Shown: positions 1-10,665, numbered from the stretch's first letter. The stretch is DNA of 64,000 nt from Diadophis punctatus similis (GCA_023053685.1 JALIGW010000028.1:7873782-7937781), one strand, 5' to 3'. Notes: generated by a model from the sequence alone, not told the origin. Made by a program: numbers and translations.

Positions 1-194
1 CCTGTTTCCCATAGAAAACATAGAGAGCCACAAAAACTGGGTAGGTGTGGCTGGGGGGGGGTTCATGTGACTCGGTGGGAGTGAGTTACTTTGAGTTGGC
101 CACGTCCACCCAGGTTTTGTGGCTCCGGGTGTTTCGTTTTCTCTGGGAAACGGGTCCAAATGGCTCTTTGAGTTTTTAAGGTTCCCAACCCTTG
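1..194. mobile_element. Right end of a hAT-like DNA transposon, cut by the window edge
   Basis: The stretch ends in aaggttcccaacccttg at about 178-194, which is the inverted form of the usual hAT terminus (cagggttgggaacc). The next bases, gtttaggg, could be the right target duplication, but the left end is outside the window so this cannot be tested. No coding capacity is seen. Confidence 0.5.
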
Positions 195-197
195 GTT

Positions 198-884
198 TAG
201 GGAAAAGCTATTATTGTGTTCAAAATAGCAACTCAAGCAGTAGGATAAAGGATGATGAATAAGAAGAAATAGTAATTTCATTTCTTCAAACATATGGTTG
301 GTCCAGAAATTAAGGTCCATACAGAATGGTGGCAAATGATGTTTAACATTTCATCTAGTGATGCCCCATATGATCAGACATTTAGTGAGCTAGCTAGGGT
401 AGGAAATATGTCCTGGTTATCTTACTCAGTTTAGTGGACACACTTCTAGCTGTCATCTACCAGTCTATAGTAACTAACCTTTTGTGAAGATTATGTTATG
501 AAAATATCTGACAGAAATAATCCTAACTATACTGAGAGTTTCTTCTGTATTTTCTTGGATTCAGAGATAAATAGATGGAATGAGAGAAGGATGTTTTCAG
601 TCAAGGCACTAAAGCTTAAAAATGTCTTTGGTTGAAAGATATCTGTCATAACCCGTCTGCTTTTCAGCAAGAAGTGAAAACGTGTCTCTATATACACTTT
701 TTGGTTAGAGTACTGATCTTTTTTCTTCCTATCATTTTCCCACAAGTGTGGGATCTGCTTGTTTGTTTCTGATCTACTGAGTGTTGATCTATTGGTTGTG
801 ACAGGAAATGACTGGTTGGCTTGTTGCCCAAGCCTAATGTTGTGGGCTGAGAAAGAATAAAAGAATGACTGACCTACAGTCACC
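198..884. other. Intronic sequence, probably NUSAP1, nothing recognised
   Basis: AT-rich sequence with only short chance reading frames on both strands. No exon, RNA gene or repeat that I recognise. Confidence 0.5.
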
Positions 885-965
885 TAATTGGCTTTAATGC
901 CTAAGGCAGGCAGGGCTGGAACGCACAATCTCCTGATTTCTAGGCTAAACCAAACTGGCTCTCTA
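885..965 (-). mobile_element. tRNA-derived squamate SINE fragment (Sauria-SINE type head)
   Basis: Read on the minus strand, the stretch gives the SINE head: agagccagtttgg, then a region ending in a B-box-like gttcca..cctgcctt. Better copies of the same family lie at 19665-19790 (minus) and 56885-57040 (plus). It is a truncated copy. Confidence 0.55.
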
Positions 966-1389
966 GGTGGAATATTGATATGGTACAGCTTTTTTGTTGG
1001 AGCTATTAACTTTGAGGGGTCGTTGGTGCTCTTTGAGTTGGTTGTTTTCTTGCAGATGTTTCATTACCCAAAGTAGGTAACATCATCAGTGCTACTGATG
1101 AATGCGATTTGCTCTCAGTTTATATTCTACTGGCTTGCCTATCAGTGTTGCTGGGCTTAGAGCTTTGATTGGGCTATTAAATTATTGTTTGGCAGTTTCT
1201 TGATTGGCTATTCTTTGCTTGATTGTTCTGGTGTTAATCTATGCTCATCTGGGTGTTGATTTCTTGTGCGGATCCTTTTTGCACAATATGTAGATATTGT
1301 TTATGTCTAGGTATCTATTGACGGCCAATTTATCGGAGGCCATGTTCTGAGGAATTCCATAGTGTTTTTGGACTTGGCTGGGTCTAGGA

Positions 1390-1799
1390 CAGTGATGGCC
1401 AACCTTTTTTTCCTCAGGTGCCGAAAGCGCGCACATGCATGCTATCGTGCGTGTGTGCCCACACCCATAATTCAATGCCCACCCAGCCTCCCGCACATGT
1501 GCGCATGAAAACACCCCCCCCCCCCCCGCTGCAGAGTTTCCAGACTTCCGGTAGGCCCATTTTTTTTGCCCTCCCCAGGCTCCAGAGGCTTTCTTGGAGC
1601 CTGGGGAGGGTGAAAACGGCCTCTCCTGCCCCCCCCCAGAGGCCCTCTGGAGGCCGAAAATGCCATCCCAGAGCTTCCGCGCGAGCAGAAAATCAGCTGG
1701 CATGTGCACTGGAGCTGAGCTAGGGCAATGGCTCGCGTGCCGGCAGATATGGTTACGCGTGCTACCTGTGGCACGCGTGCCATAGGTTCGCCATCACTG
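1390..1799. mobile_element. hAT MITE, family A (copy 1)
   Basis: Terminal inverted repeats are cagtgatggccaacct at the left and aggttcgccatcactg at the right. Exact 8 bp target duplications GTCTAGGA lie at 1382-1389 and 1800-1807. It is about 410 bp, GC-rich, with a C homopolymer near 1513-1528 and no transposase. The same family occurs at 7458, 27015, 46920, 60633 and 61694. Confidence 0.9.
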
Positions 1800-1957
1800 G
1801 TCTAGGATAATCAGTTTCTCAGTTGAAACTGACTAAATCTGTCCACATTTTGTGAAATTAAAGAGTTTCCATCTGTCTTCTGACTGCTGCTTGATGTTCT
1901 GCTAGTCTTCTGCCTGTTTGTCCTAGATAACGGCTGTTGCAATTTTTACATTGTAAA

Positions 1958-2035
1958 ATGAATTCTGTTTTTACTTCTGGGACTGCTGGGTCCCAGATGA
2001 ATTCTGTTTTTACTTCTGGGACTGCTGGGTCTTTT
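1958..2035. repeat. Tandem duplication of a 39 bp unit
   Basis: The unit beginning atgaattctgtttttacttc starts at 1958 and again at 1997, a period of 39 bp. Thirteen codons are duplicated in frame within the Penelope-like minus-strand reading frame, so the reading frame survives the duplication. Confidence 0.85.
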
Positions 2036-2139
2036 GGTTTACTTAGGATGTTTTGGAGGGCTGTAATTGGTTTGTGTGCTACGCTCATTCTATGTGGTCA
2101 TAATAGTCTGTTGGTGTTTCTGAGATGTTTTTGATATAT

Positions 2140-2706
2140 GGCAGTGTTATCCTTGGGTAATGGAACATTTGCAAGAAAAGGAGCCAAGCTCAGAGATTAC
2201 CAAGAACCCCTTATATCAACCCTCAGCTACAAATATTCTTCTTTATCGGGTACCTATTAACTTTGGAAGCTGTGTTTTGGGCTGACCATAAAGTAATTTT
2301 GATTTTTTTAGTTTCAAGTGGTTTAAGTTTGCAGAAATTAAAAAAAACCATTTTGGCTCAATTTCTGGCATATGTCCCTGTTGCTTTTTTGTTGCTCTTC
2401 ATGTACTACTTAAAGTTTCTGAAAAATTCCCCAACCTTCCCAATGACTATATTGAGCTCAGGCTGAACATCACAAGAAGCCCATGGCTTAAAACAAATAT
2501 AAGTTCCTAATTTAAGTTTCCATTGTTTTTTGTGGTGATAGAGGAGCTGGAATAAAGAAGAAAAGCAATACTATTTTTAACAGATTTTACTTCTGTTTGA
2601 CAATTTGTTTATCTCCATGCCTAACATTGGTTTTTAAAAGCATCCTGGTATTTTATTATGAGCAATTGATAAGAGGGGGAAAAAATCCTAGATCTCTTAA
2701 TTGCAG
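2140..2706. other. NUSAP1 intron, nothing further recognised
   Basis: AT-rich intronic sequence leading to the acceptor at 2706. It has a short plus-strand reading frame at 2263-2466 without recognisable similarity. Confidence 0.5.
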
Positions 2707-2772
2707 ATCCTGACTAAGAAGAATATGTCTCTGAAGACTTCTCAGAAAGAAAATTTAAATAGCAATTCAAAG
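2707..2772 (+). CDS. NUSAP1: NUSAP1 exon a
   Basis: Acceptor ttgcag before 2707 and donor gtaagg after 2772. It has 22 codons in phase 0 and includes the K-E-N tripeptide. This exon is the least conserved of the set; it is placed by frame and splice sites. Confidence 0.7.
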
Positions 2773-5048
2773 GTAAGGATAAATTTTCCATTAAGAACTT
2801 CCTTTAAATTTCCTTTCAACCAAACCATATGCTAAAATGTGGAAATGTCCCTCATCTAGCAGGCATGTTCCAGTTCCAGAGGGCTTTTATTAAGTCCCCC
2901 TTCTCAAAAGAATAGGCTTTCTGCCACAGGCACTCCAATAAAACTCCGACGTTCAATACGCAATTCCCCTGGCACTGCAAATAAAAGTATTCTGTCTCGA
3001 AAAACATCCTTCAGTTCAACCAGCCTTTCTACAACTAAAATGAATGTCAGGTAAGACTATATGTGGCATTAAATAAAAGTAGCTTACATGTGGAAATGTG
3101 TGAATTACCAAATTTAAGGTCACAGAATCCAAGTTTATATATTTTCATAAACAAAAATACTTAAAATTGTTTGGACTTAGTCATTATTATTATTTTTTGC
3201 ATTTTCTCAGTGTAAAAATGATGTACACATTTGAGAGAATGATTAAATGTAGAATCTACAAAAAGTTTTAAACACCGAGAATTCTGAGTTAATTCCAATG
3301 TTTTTTCTGACAGGATATTCAAATGTTTCAATATTTTTATATGCTCCTAGTTATTTGGAAAAAGTGTATATAAAATTATGAGCCATTAAATATTCAAAAT
3401 CTGTTTTTATTAGGTTCTCTGAATCTACAAAAGACAATGAAGCGAAGCGTTCCCTTATCAAGACGCCATCTAGGAAATCTGCGTTTCTGAAAAACTGCAC
3501 TCCAGATAATCAGAAAAGCAGTGAATGTACAACTAGCAAAGACTTCAAAGGAGGAGCAACGAACTGTCAGACAACAGAAACTTCAATGAATTCTGGTAAC
3601 TTTTCCAAATAACTATAATTAATAACATGCAGTTCATTTACATGTGATGTTGTGGAGGATGTTGATGCAGAATCTTTACACAGTCAAGATGATGTTACTT
3701 TTGTTTCTAGTGTGCAATTTTATACTATGCTAATTGGCACCAAGGGTATAAAAAGGCGGAATTCTAGTGTTATTTCCCATTTTAAACTCAAAAGTTAAAT
3801 GAGTAATAAGTTTGGTCTTGTTGCTTATTGATTATCAATACATTGGTTTTCTCCTTATAGCTGTCACTCCTTTCAAGATTATAAATCAGACTGTAGAACC
3901 CACAAGCACCAAGAAACCAGTATTTGATCTGCAAGCAAGTCTATCAAAGCCACTTACTTATCAGCCACACAAAGGTAGCCATAGTTTTAAAAATAACTCA
4001 GTGTAAAAGAGCATGAAAACATCAGCAGTTGCAAACAAATTGAGAATTTAGTCACATACTGCCTGAAACTTGCCTTGATTTTTCCAAAGGTAATTTATAC
4101 ATATTAATGTATATCATTAGTCTCAAATTAATCTGTCATGTGTAATTTGGCATATTAATGGAAACTAAGTTAAAGCAAGCTATTCCTTATTTTTTGAGTT
4201 CTTATCTCAGACAAGTATATTTTTGGCTGCTTTATTGCTAATAAAGTACCTTGTTTCTTGGCTATGTATTAACTTTTGCCTCACATAGGCAAAATCTTCT
4301 CACAAAAGAAACATGGGAAATATTTGTTATTTACCTGATGCAGCAGATGAGAACAGGAAAGAGACAAATAACACATTTTTCTTACATCAATATAGGAAAA
4401 CTGAAACCATGGGGCAACCCTGGTGAGAATCACCAGAGACTATATTCCCTCAAGAAATACTACAAAGAGCCATCTCTTCAAACCAGGCAAGTATTATATT
4501 AATTTATTATATGACACTTTTTTATTAGTTTTATTGTTTTTTATAGAGGTTTTATATTCTGTAAGCCGCCTTGAGTCGCCATGTGCGAATAGGCGGCAAT
4601 ATAAATTCCATAAATAAATAAATGTCAGTTCTTAAAAGTCCCTGTCAAGTGCTGTCATTATTCTGTCATCCTCTGCCTTCATTAAATTAACATTTGGATA
4701 ACTTTGAAGTTTATACCTTTTTCTTTTTAATAGTCCTAGAAATTTGATCAAATGCAGAGCCTTTCTTAAAATTCTATATAGTATATTCCTTAAAAGAAGT
4801 TTGATGGCCCTGTGCCAAAAATTAGATCACAGAGAAAGGCAAGGCTTTCTGCCAAGTAGCTAGAAAAACTTACTGCATGAAGTTTTGAATAGTTAAGTTT
4901 GCCTTCATTTTACTTACTTGTGCATTAATGCTAACGTTTTGTCATCTTTTTGTTTAACAGAGATGAGAGAAGGGAGAAACACATACAAGGAAGAAAACAA
5001 AGAAAAGACCAAAAGCTTAGCACAGTGAGGCGGCTGACTGTTGCTTAA
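2707..5048 (+). CDS. NUSAP1: NUSAP1, nucleolar and spindle-associated protein 1, C-terminal half (six exons, 5' part outside the window)
   Basis: NUSAP1 binds and bundles microtubules around chromosomes in mitosis and sits in the nucleolus in interphase. Six exons join in a single frame: 2707-2772, 2863-3050, 3414-3595, 3861-3974, 4396-4486 and 4961-5048, giving 242 residues and a TAA stop. Recognisable blocks are [38 protein letters not shown] and GKLKPWG, followed by a basic, charged C-terminal helix. The order and spacing match the C-terminal half of human NUSAP1 (about 440 residues, from memory). A K-E-N tripeptide lies at 2746-2754, while the segment after GKLKPWG, where I recall a KEN in human, reads G-E-N. 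The last intron uses a GC donor. The N-terminal SAP-domain exons are upstream of the window. Confidence 0.92.
2863..3050 (+). CDS. NUSAP1: NUSAP1 exon b
   Basis: Acceptor ctagcag, donor gtaaga. It encodes a Ser/Thr/Arg-rich stretch containing [20 protein letters not shown] and leaves a phase 2 end that completes Arg with the next exon. Confidence 0.85.
3414..3595 (+). CDS. NUSAP1: NUSAP1 exon c
   Basis: Acceptor ttattag, donor gtaact. It encodes [20 protein letters not shown], the most recognisable NUSAP1 block, and ends in phase 1. Confidence 0.92.
3861..3974 (+). CDS. NUSAP1: NUSAP1 exon d
   Basis: Acceptor ccttatag, donor gtagcc. It encodes AVTPFK followed by [19 protein letters not shown], strongly conserved with mammalian NUSAP1. 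Confidence 0.92.
4396..4486 (+). CDS. NUSAP1: NUSAP1 exon e, with a GC splice donor
   Basis: Acceptor aatatag. It encodes [20 protein letters not shown] and then [10 protein letters not shown]. The exon end reads ACC AG followed by gcaagt, a textbook GC-AG donor. Using this GC gives phase 2 and joins in frame to the next exon. Confidence 0.85.
4500..4621 (+). mobile_element. 3' end of an old LINE (CR1/L2 type)
   Basis: The string gtaagccgccttgagtcgcc at about 4561, followed by ggcggcaatataaat and a TAAA-type tail, is the usual 3' terminus of CR1/L2-like LINEs in squamates. The copy is short, 5' truncated and lies in the last NUSAP1 intron. Confidence 0.55.
4961..5048 (+). CDS. NUSAP1: NUSAP1 terminal coding exon
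   Basis: Acceptor tgtttaacag. In phase 2 it encodes [19 protein letters not shown] and ends at TAA 5046-5048. The pattern of charged residues matches the NUSAP1 C-terminus. Confidence 0.88.
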
Positions 5049-5853
5049 AGCTGTCTTTTAAATTGTTCTGTAGATAATCTTACTATTGAAAATCTTTACT
5101 TTCTTGTAAATAATTACTGTGTCTGCCCTGAAATACTTAAGCTATATAGACTGAGTAATCTTATTTTAATATGAACATAGAACTGTGGCACTATTACATT
5201 CGGTTATCCAGTAGCTAATGCTATTGTCTTAGAAGGCTTAGAAATCTTCAAAATGGCAGCTATCTTTTCTTCTGTCAAACCTGCTTAGTAAATGCCTTAA
5301 CTATATCCTAAATTGTCTGGAAACATTTCTCAACAACTGGATTGAAGTTTATTGTATCAAACAATTCAATCTTCTGTACATACAGCAAATTTTAATGCAG
5401 TGGTTCCCAACCTTTTTTTGGCCATGCCCCACTTAAGCATCTCTAAAATCCTGAAGCCCGCCCCCCAATTCTTACTATTCAAAAAGTGAACTCCTCACAT
5501 GGAGGAAGTGTAAAGGCCTTTAACTTGGTTTAAACAAGGTTCCAATTGCCCCCATTAAAAATCAAATCGCCCACCCTGTAGGGTGTGGGCCCCACGTTGG
5601 GAACCAGATTTAATGAGAATTTTTAAAAGAAAATTGTCTTAATGTACTAATTAAAATAATTGTGTTTATAGATAAAAGTTCATTTTAATTTTACTACTAT
5701 ACAGCTTCGTCATATGTTGTCAACTTCTGTCAGTCAACTTTTTGTCATTGTACATGTATTCTGATGACTAGATTTTTCTTTTTAAAGTAGAATTGTTAAT
5801 TTAATTAGCATGTCAAAAATAGCTACCACAACTAAGACTATGATAGAAATAAA
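5049..5853 (+). other. NUSAP1: NUSAP1 3' untranslated region with candidate poly(A) signal
   Basis: AT-rich sequence after the stop codon. The best candidate AATAAA is at 5848-5853. It includes the small hAT MITE at 5398-5607. The true cleavage site cannot be fixed from sequence alone. Confidence 0.5.
5398..5607. mobile_element. hAT MITE (short)
   Basis: Left end cagtggttcccaacct and right end cgttgggaaccag are inverted repeats. The flanks TTTTAATG (5390-5397) and ATTTAATG (5608-5615) match at 7 of 8 positions, as expected for an old hAT target duplication. Confidence 0.75.
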
Positions 5854-6529
5854 AACCTATCTTCTATTTTTCCCAATTGGAGTATAGTATATATTGAAAT
5901 TATTTAAATTTAAAATATTGGTATTTTTTACTCAAAATAGGTAACTTCTTAGCTACTAAACCAGCTCCTAAACTGGTAAAAAGGTTTCTAAACTGATTTC
6001 AAAATATACACATAGTTATCTTAAACTTTTTTTCCTTATACAGTGGGGATTAAAATGTGAACCCATTTGGATTTTCAATGTTTCTGTATAAATATCACCT
6101 AATATGTGATATGTTCTCCATATCATTCCAAACAATAGATAAATTAAACAAATTAGCCAAAAGCATTATCCCTGTTCATTTATTTATTGAAGCACCACTG
6201 TAGATTAAATGCTGTTAAATTCTTATACCATAATCATAAAATAGTATTTTTCCTACAGTAATTTATCCACATTACTGATGCTTGTGATAATGGATTATGT
6301 AGCTTACTCAATTGTGCTTTTTCTAATCCTTTATATTCTATCACACATCTGGGGCAAATCACTAGGAAAGGAGCTGAAATCACTTATACAACAGAGAAAT
6401 TTTGAAATTTTAGAGAGTTGTATCAAGCAGTAGTTAGTTTTTTAATTGGTTGCTCATACCCAGTTTCTTCAGTGGCATTATCTAAAGCAAAGTTCCTGCT
6501 CACATTAAACTCTTAAGATAGTCAAGAAT
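5854..6529. other. Intergenic AT-rich sequence, nothing recognised
   Basis: Sequence between the convergent genes NUSAP1 and NDUFAF1. No exon or repeat that I can name. Confidence 0.5.
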
Positions 6530-8828
6530 GCCAGTAAGGACTGTGATGTCGATGCTATTATACATCTTGGCACAAATGATCTGTCCCAAAAAGATGTACT
6601 TTCTGTGCAGAATGACTTCCAGAGCTTGGGGTATGAACTTAGTAGTATAGGTTGTAGGCTCATCTTTTCAGAGGTTTTACCAGTTTATAAGGAACAAAAA
6701 GGGAAAGGCTAGCGGGTAGCAGAGTTTAATGTGTGGCTAAAGGAGTAGTGTAAAAGGGAAGGCTTTGGTTTTATTAGTCGTGATGTCTGCAGCTGGTCCA
6801 ATGAAAAACTGTACAAAAGAGATGGCTTGCATCCATCAAAGAAAGGGACTGAGTTACTTGGTATTAAATTCACAGATTTCCTGGATAAACATTTAAACTG
6901 AACAGCGGGGACAGAGAATTAATTGATACAGAACATTTCTGTCCCCAGCAATCTAAAATTAATAGGGTTATCAGTGCATGCAACATAGATGTGTGTGTGG
7001 GTAAGATGATAAGCCCTGCTGTCAAGCAAAGCCAAGCATTTAACAGTGAGTGCTATACTAATCAAACAGGCGGCAAGAAAATAGGGGCAGTCAGGCACAA
7101 CACAGGTTATGTAGACAGTAACAGGGTCAATCAAAATGGACTCAAATGTCTATACACCAATGCACAGAGTATAAGGAATAAACAGGGTGAATTAGAAATT
7201 CAAGTAAACGAGAGAAGATATGATATTGTTGCCATTACGGAAACTTGGTGGGATGAAACCGACAAATGGAATATACAGCTAGAGGGATTTAAATTATTTA
7301 AAAGAAATAGACCAAATAAAAGAGGAGGCGGAGTTGCACTATATATAAGAAATAACTACATCTCTACAGAAATAGAGCACAACAATAATGAAAATTATCT
7401 TGAATGCATTTGGGTCAATATTAAAGGGGGGGGAATGACATTGCCATAAGTCTATACCCGTGATGGCGAACCTATGGCACGGGTGCCACAAGTGGCACGC
7501 GGAGCCATATCGGTGGGCACGTGAGCTCAGGTCCAGCGTGCATGTGTGCACCAGCCGGCTGATTTTCGGGCCTTCTGGGCCCACTGGGAGTCAGGAAACA
7601 GGCTGTTTCCAGCCTCCAGAGGGGGTGGGGAAGGCCGTTTTCGCCCTCCCCAGGCTCCTAGAAAGGCTCTGGAGCCTGGGGAGAGCGAAAAATGGGTGTG
7701 CCATTGCATGCTGGGAGCAGGGGGGTCATGCGTGCATGTGTGGGGGCGCATGGAATTATGAGTATGGGCACGCGCACACGTGATCCCCGCATTCCCCCCC
7801 CCCTTTTGGCACGCGAACCAAAAAAGGTTCGCCATCACTGGTCTATACTATAGGTCACCCAAACAAACAGGAAGTAGATGAACTTTTTGCTAGTCAGCTA
7901 ACTAAGGTATGTAGGAAGCACATCACAATAGTAATGGGGGATTTTAACCACCCTGACATCAACTGGGAGACAAACTCTGCACCAAGTGGGAGATCCAACA
8001 GGTTTTTAAACAAACCTAGCAGACAACTTTGTTTCCCAAAAAGTAGAGAAGGGAACAAGGGGATCAGCCATATTGGACTTCAATGGTGAAAAAAGTAAGG
8101 TTCTACATTTAGGCAAGAAAAACAAAATGCACAGGTATAGTATATGTGGTACCTTGCTCAACAGTAGTAACTGAGAGGGACCTTGGAGTTCTAGTGGACA
8201 ACCTTTTAAATATGAGCCAGCAGTGTGCAGCAGCTGCCAAAAAAGCCAGCTCAGTTCTAGGCTGCATTAACAGGGATAGAATCAAGATCACGTGAAGTGT
8301 TAATACTTTATAATGCCTTGGTAAGGCCACACTTGGAATACTGCATTCAGTTTTGGTCGCCACAATGCAAAAAGGATGTTGAGACTCTAGAAAGAGTACA
8401 AAGAAGAGCAACAAAGATGTTTAGGGGACTGGAGGCTAAAACATGAACGGTTGCAGGAACTAGGTATGTCTAGTTTAATGAAAAGAAGGACTACGGGAGA
8501 CATGATAGCAGTGTTCTAATATCTCGGGTTGCCACAAAGAAGAGGGAGTCAAACTATTCTCCAAAGCACCTGAGGGTAGAACAAGAAGCAATGGGTGGAA
8601 ACTAATCAAGGAGAGGAGCAACTTAGAACTAAGGAGAAATTTCCTGACAGTTAGAACAATTAATCAGTGGAACAGCTTGTCTCCAGAAGTTGCGAATGCT
8701 CCAACACTGGAAGTTCTTAAAAAGATGTTGGATAACCATTTGTCTGAAGTGGTGTAGGGTTTCCTGCCTAGGCAGGGGGTTGGACTAGAAGACCTCCAAG
8801 GTCCCTTCCGTTATTCTATTCTATCCTA
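6530..8828 (+). mobile_element. CR1 LINE with ORF1 esterase and ORF2 endonuclease remnants, internally deleted
   Basis: Four parts of one CR1 are in order. At 6541-6900 there is an ORF1 SGNH-esterase remnant: IIHLGTNDLSQKD at the start and LYKRDGLHPSKKG at the end. At 7140-7449 there is the ORF2 endonuclease: NAQSIRNKQGELE, then ITETWWDE, then RGGGVALYIRNNY. At about 7860-8030 it continues with MGDFNHPDINWE. After an internal deletion, 8080-8420 carries the ORF2 C-terminal region (KVLHLGKKN and related blocks). The 3' end near 8825 has the usual ggactagaagacctccaagg and a TTCTA-type tail. The reverse transcriptase core is missing. A hAT MITE splits the endonuclease. Confidence 0.85.
7458..7840. 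mobile_element. hAT MITE, family A (copy 2)
   Basis: Inverted ends ccgtgatggcgaacct and aggttcgccatcactg, with exact target duplications GTCTATAC at 7450-7457 and 7841-7848. It is inserted in the CR1 endonuclease region, so it is younger than that CR1 copy. Confidence 0.92.
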
Positions 8829-9059
8829 CATTTAGAAAATATTTGACATCAACTAACTTGTTAAAAATAATTTTTAGGATTTTTTTTCAAACATTGTGGA
8901 AATCTTTTGAAACAGTTTTCTCACCTTTCTCGGTTACAAAAATATCTTCAGTTATCACACAAAAGTTTGTTTTTAAATGTTAATTTATTGGGAATAAATC
9001 ATTTTGGTATTTGAACTCCAGGGGCAACCAACGTGTTGGCTGTAGTTATAACTTAGAAA

Positions 9060-9195
9060 TGCTATAATATTGTTGGAGGAAGAAACATAAATAACCTGTG
9101 CTATGTTGATGACACTACCCTAATAGCCAAAAATGCAAAGGATCTGCAAGCTCTAGTAATAATAGTTGAGAAAAGTGGGATGAAAGTTAAATATA
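9060..9195 (+). mobile_element. Reverse transcriptase fragment, BovB/RTE-like
   Basis: A frame around 9075-9190 reads INNLCYVDDTTLIAKNAKDL, then GMKVKYKEDK. This is the reverse transcriptase motif C (Y-x-D-D) with the flanking residues typical of BovB/RTE LINEs. It is only about 45 codons and has no other domain, so the family name is tentative. Confidence 0.5.
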
Positions 9196-9210
9196 AAGAA
9201 GACAAACTAC

Positions 9211-9560
9211 AGGTATTCCTCGTGTAACAACCATTTGTTCAATGATTTTTTTTCAACAAATAGTATTTATGTCCAGTGCTTGAAGTTAATGCCAATGCAG
9301 CAGTCAAGTGATCATAATTTGGGCACTTACAAGCCATCATCATTTTTCTTAGGCTGCCAGGGGTGCTTCAATTCCCTCCACCTGCCTTCAATTCCCTCCA
9401 CCTCCCTCCACATCTCTGCCCGTTTGGCTGCTCAGGTCTCCAAATGATCTTAAGAATGTCATGACCGATTTGGAGAATAGCAAGTGTGAAGGCCTTAAGT
9501 CGTTTTCTGAAAGCTTCCTACAGCATTGTGAGAATAGCATTTGCAATTTGGAGACCATAG
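9211..9560 (+). mobile_element. TA-flanked MITE of the 'cttacaacca' family (degraded)
   Basis: It starts acaggtattcctcgtgtaac, a variant of the family start acaggtagtccccgacttac seen at 34773. It contains a short tandem duplication of a tccctccacctgcc-type unit near 9370-9410. The right end is not clear. Confidence 0.45.
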
Positions 9561-10309
9561 GTGCAGCATTATCACAAAGTTTCAGAAGACCTCAGAAATC
9601 TGAAACCTAAATACAACACATAATTGGAGAATGGCACAACCACCCTTGGGGAAAAGGCCTGGTACAGCAAACAAGGACTGGCTTCCCCCGTCAGCAGAGG
9701 CCCTTCTTCTACAGATCAGGTTTCCAGTCAGACTGATCCAGGTTCCCGGGCAGAGGCAGACAGCAGCCTTTGGGAAAATGCGCCTTCAGGGACAGTTCCC
9801 GACCATTCCACCACAGAAAGTGATTGCTGCCCCCTTCCTCCTATTGGAGGTCGCCTTGGTTTGTTTTAGGGCAGCTGGAATGACATTACACAGGATACCT
9901 GGGTCAGGGAGACCATAACATCTGGTCTTTCCCTGGAATTTCTTTCCGCTGCCCCCCCCCCCCCAGGTTTTTCCTCTGCTGTCCTCCGGGAGCCCTTGTT
10001 GACACTGTAATCGAACAAGTCTTCCTTTCCCAGGAGCGGCAGGGCAGTATTCAGGTTCTGTCCTGGCAGATCCTCAGAGATGGAATCGCTTCCTTGCTCT
10101 CCCTGTCCCAACTCCTGAGGAAGATGATATCCTGCATTGTGCCCTGGGCACGCTTCCATGCGAGGCCATTCCAGTGGTTTCTGCTCCCCTTTCATAGGGC
10201 AGGTCGCAGTACATCACAGACACAAGTTCGCTTGCCTTCTGAGGTGCTCTGCTCTCTCCGCTGATGGGGATCCTGAGCCATGTTGCAGGGCTGCTCCTTT
10301 AGGGAGCAG

Positions 10310-10660
10310 GGCAGACTGACGATAACGTCAGATGCCAGTCAATTCATCTGGGGGGCTCACCTCGGTTCCAGGGTGGCCCAAGGTCGGTGGACCCCACAGG
10401 AGCTCCAGCATACCATCAACTGGCTGGAGCTCAGGGCAGCCCGCCTAACGCTCAGAGCCTTCAGCGAGATTTCAGGTCAACAAGTCCTCTTGCTCACGGA
10501 CAATGTGACTACCATGGCACATGTGAACAGGCAAGGGGGGACGAGATCTTGGGCCCTCATGGGGGAGGCGGAGTCTCTGTGCAGGTGGGCGGACACTCAT
10601 TTGTTTTCACTTAGGGCGGCTCATATTGCAGGAAACTCCAATGTGCAGGCGGACTGGCTG
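10310..10660 (+). pseudogene. DIRS RNase H domain
   Basis: Reads TSDASQFIWGAHLGSRVAQG, then [16 protein letters not shown], then [18 protein letters not shown] and ADWLSR. The expected D, E, D and D positions of a DIRS/Ty3-type RNase H are present. The surrounding frames are broken. Confidence 0.85.
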
Positions 10661-10665
10661 AGCAG

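Larger units (their letters stand above)
1000..2130 (-). mobile_element. Penelope-like retroelement fragment with GIY-YIG remnant, interrupted by a hAT MITE
   Basis: The minus-strand frame at 2088-1858 reads CKNCNSRYLGQTGRRLAEH, which matches the GIY-YIG endonuclease core of Penelope-like elements (C-x2-C spacing, then Y-[IL]-G-Q-T-G-R). The preceding part carries a KPKDPAVPEVK-type linker that is duplicated in tandem. The downstream part to about 1000 is low-complexity and is assigned only by continuity. A hAT MITE sits inside at 1390-1799. No reverse transcriptase is present, so this is a dead 3' fragment. Confidence 0.55.

Noticed and set aside
1245..1785. Several overlapping reading frames of 60-154 codons on both strands.
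   Set aside because: They lie across the GC-rich hAT MITE at 1390-1799. The same frames recur in the other copies of this MITE and show no codon bias or known domain.
4486..4496. A GT donor at gtatta just after the NUSAP1 GC donor.
   Set aside because: It would end the exon in phase 0 and the next exon would read into TGA at once, whereas the GC donor gives the conserved C-terminus.
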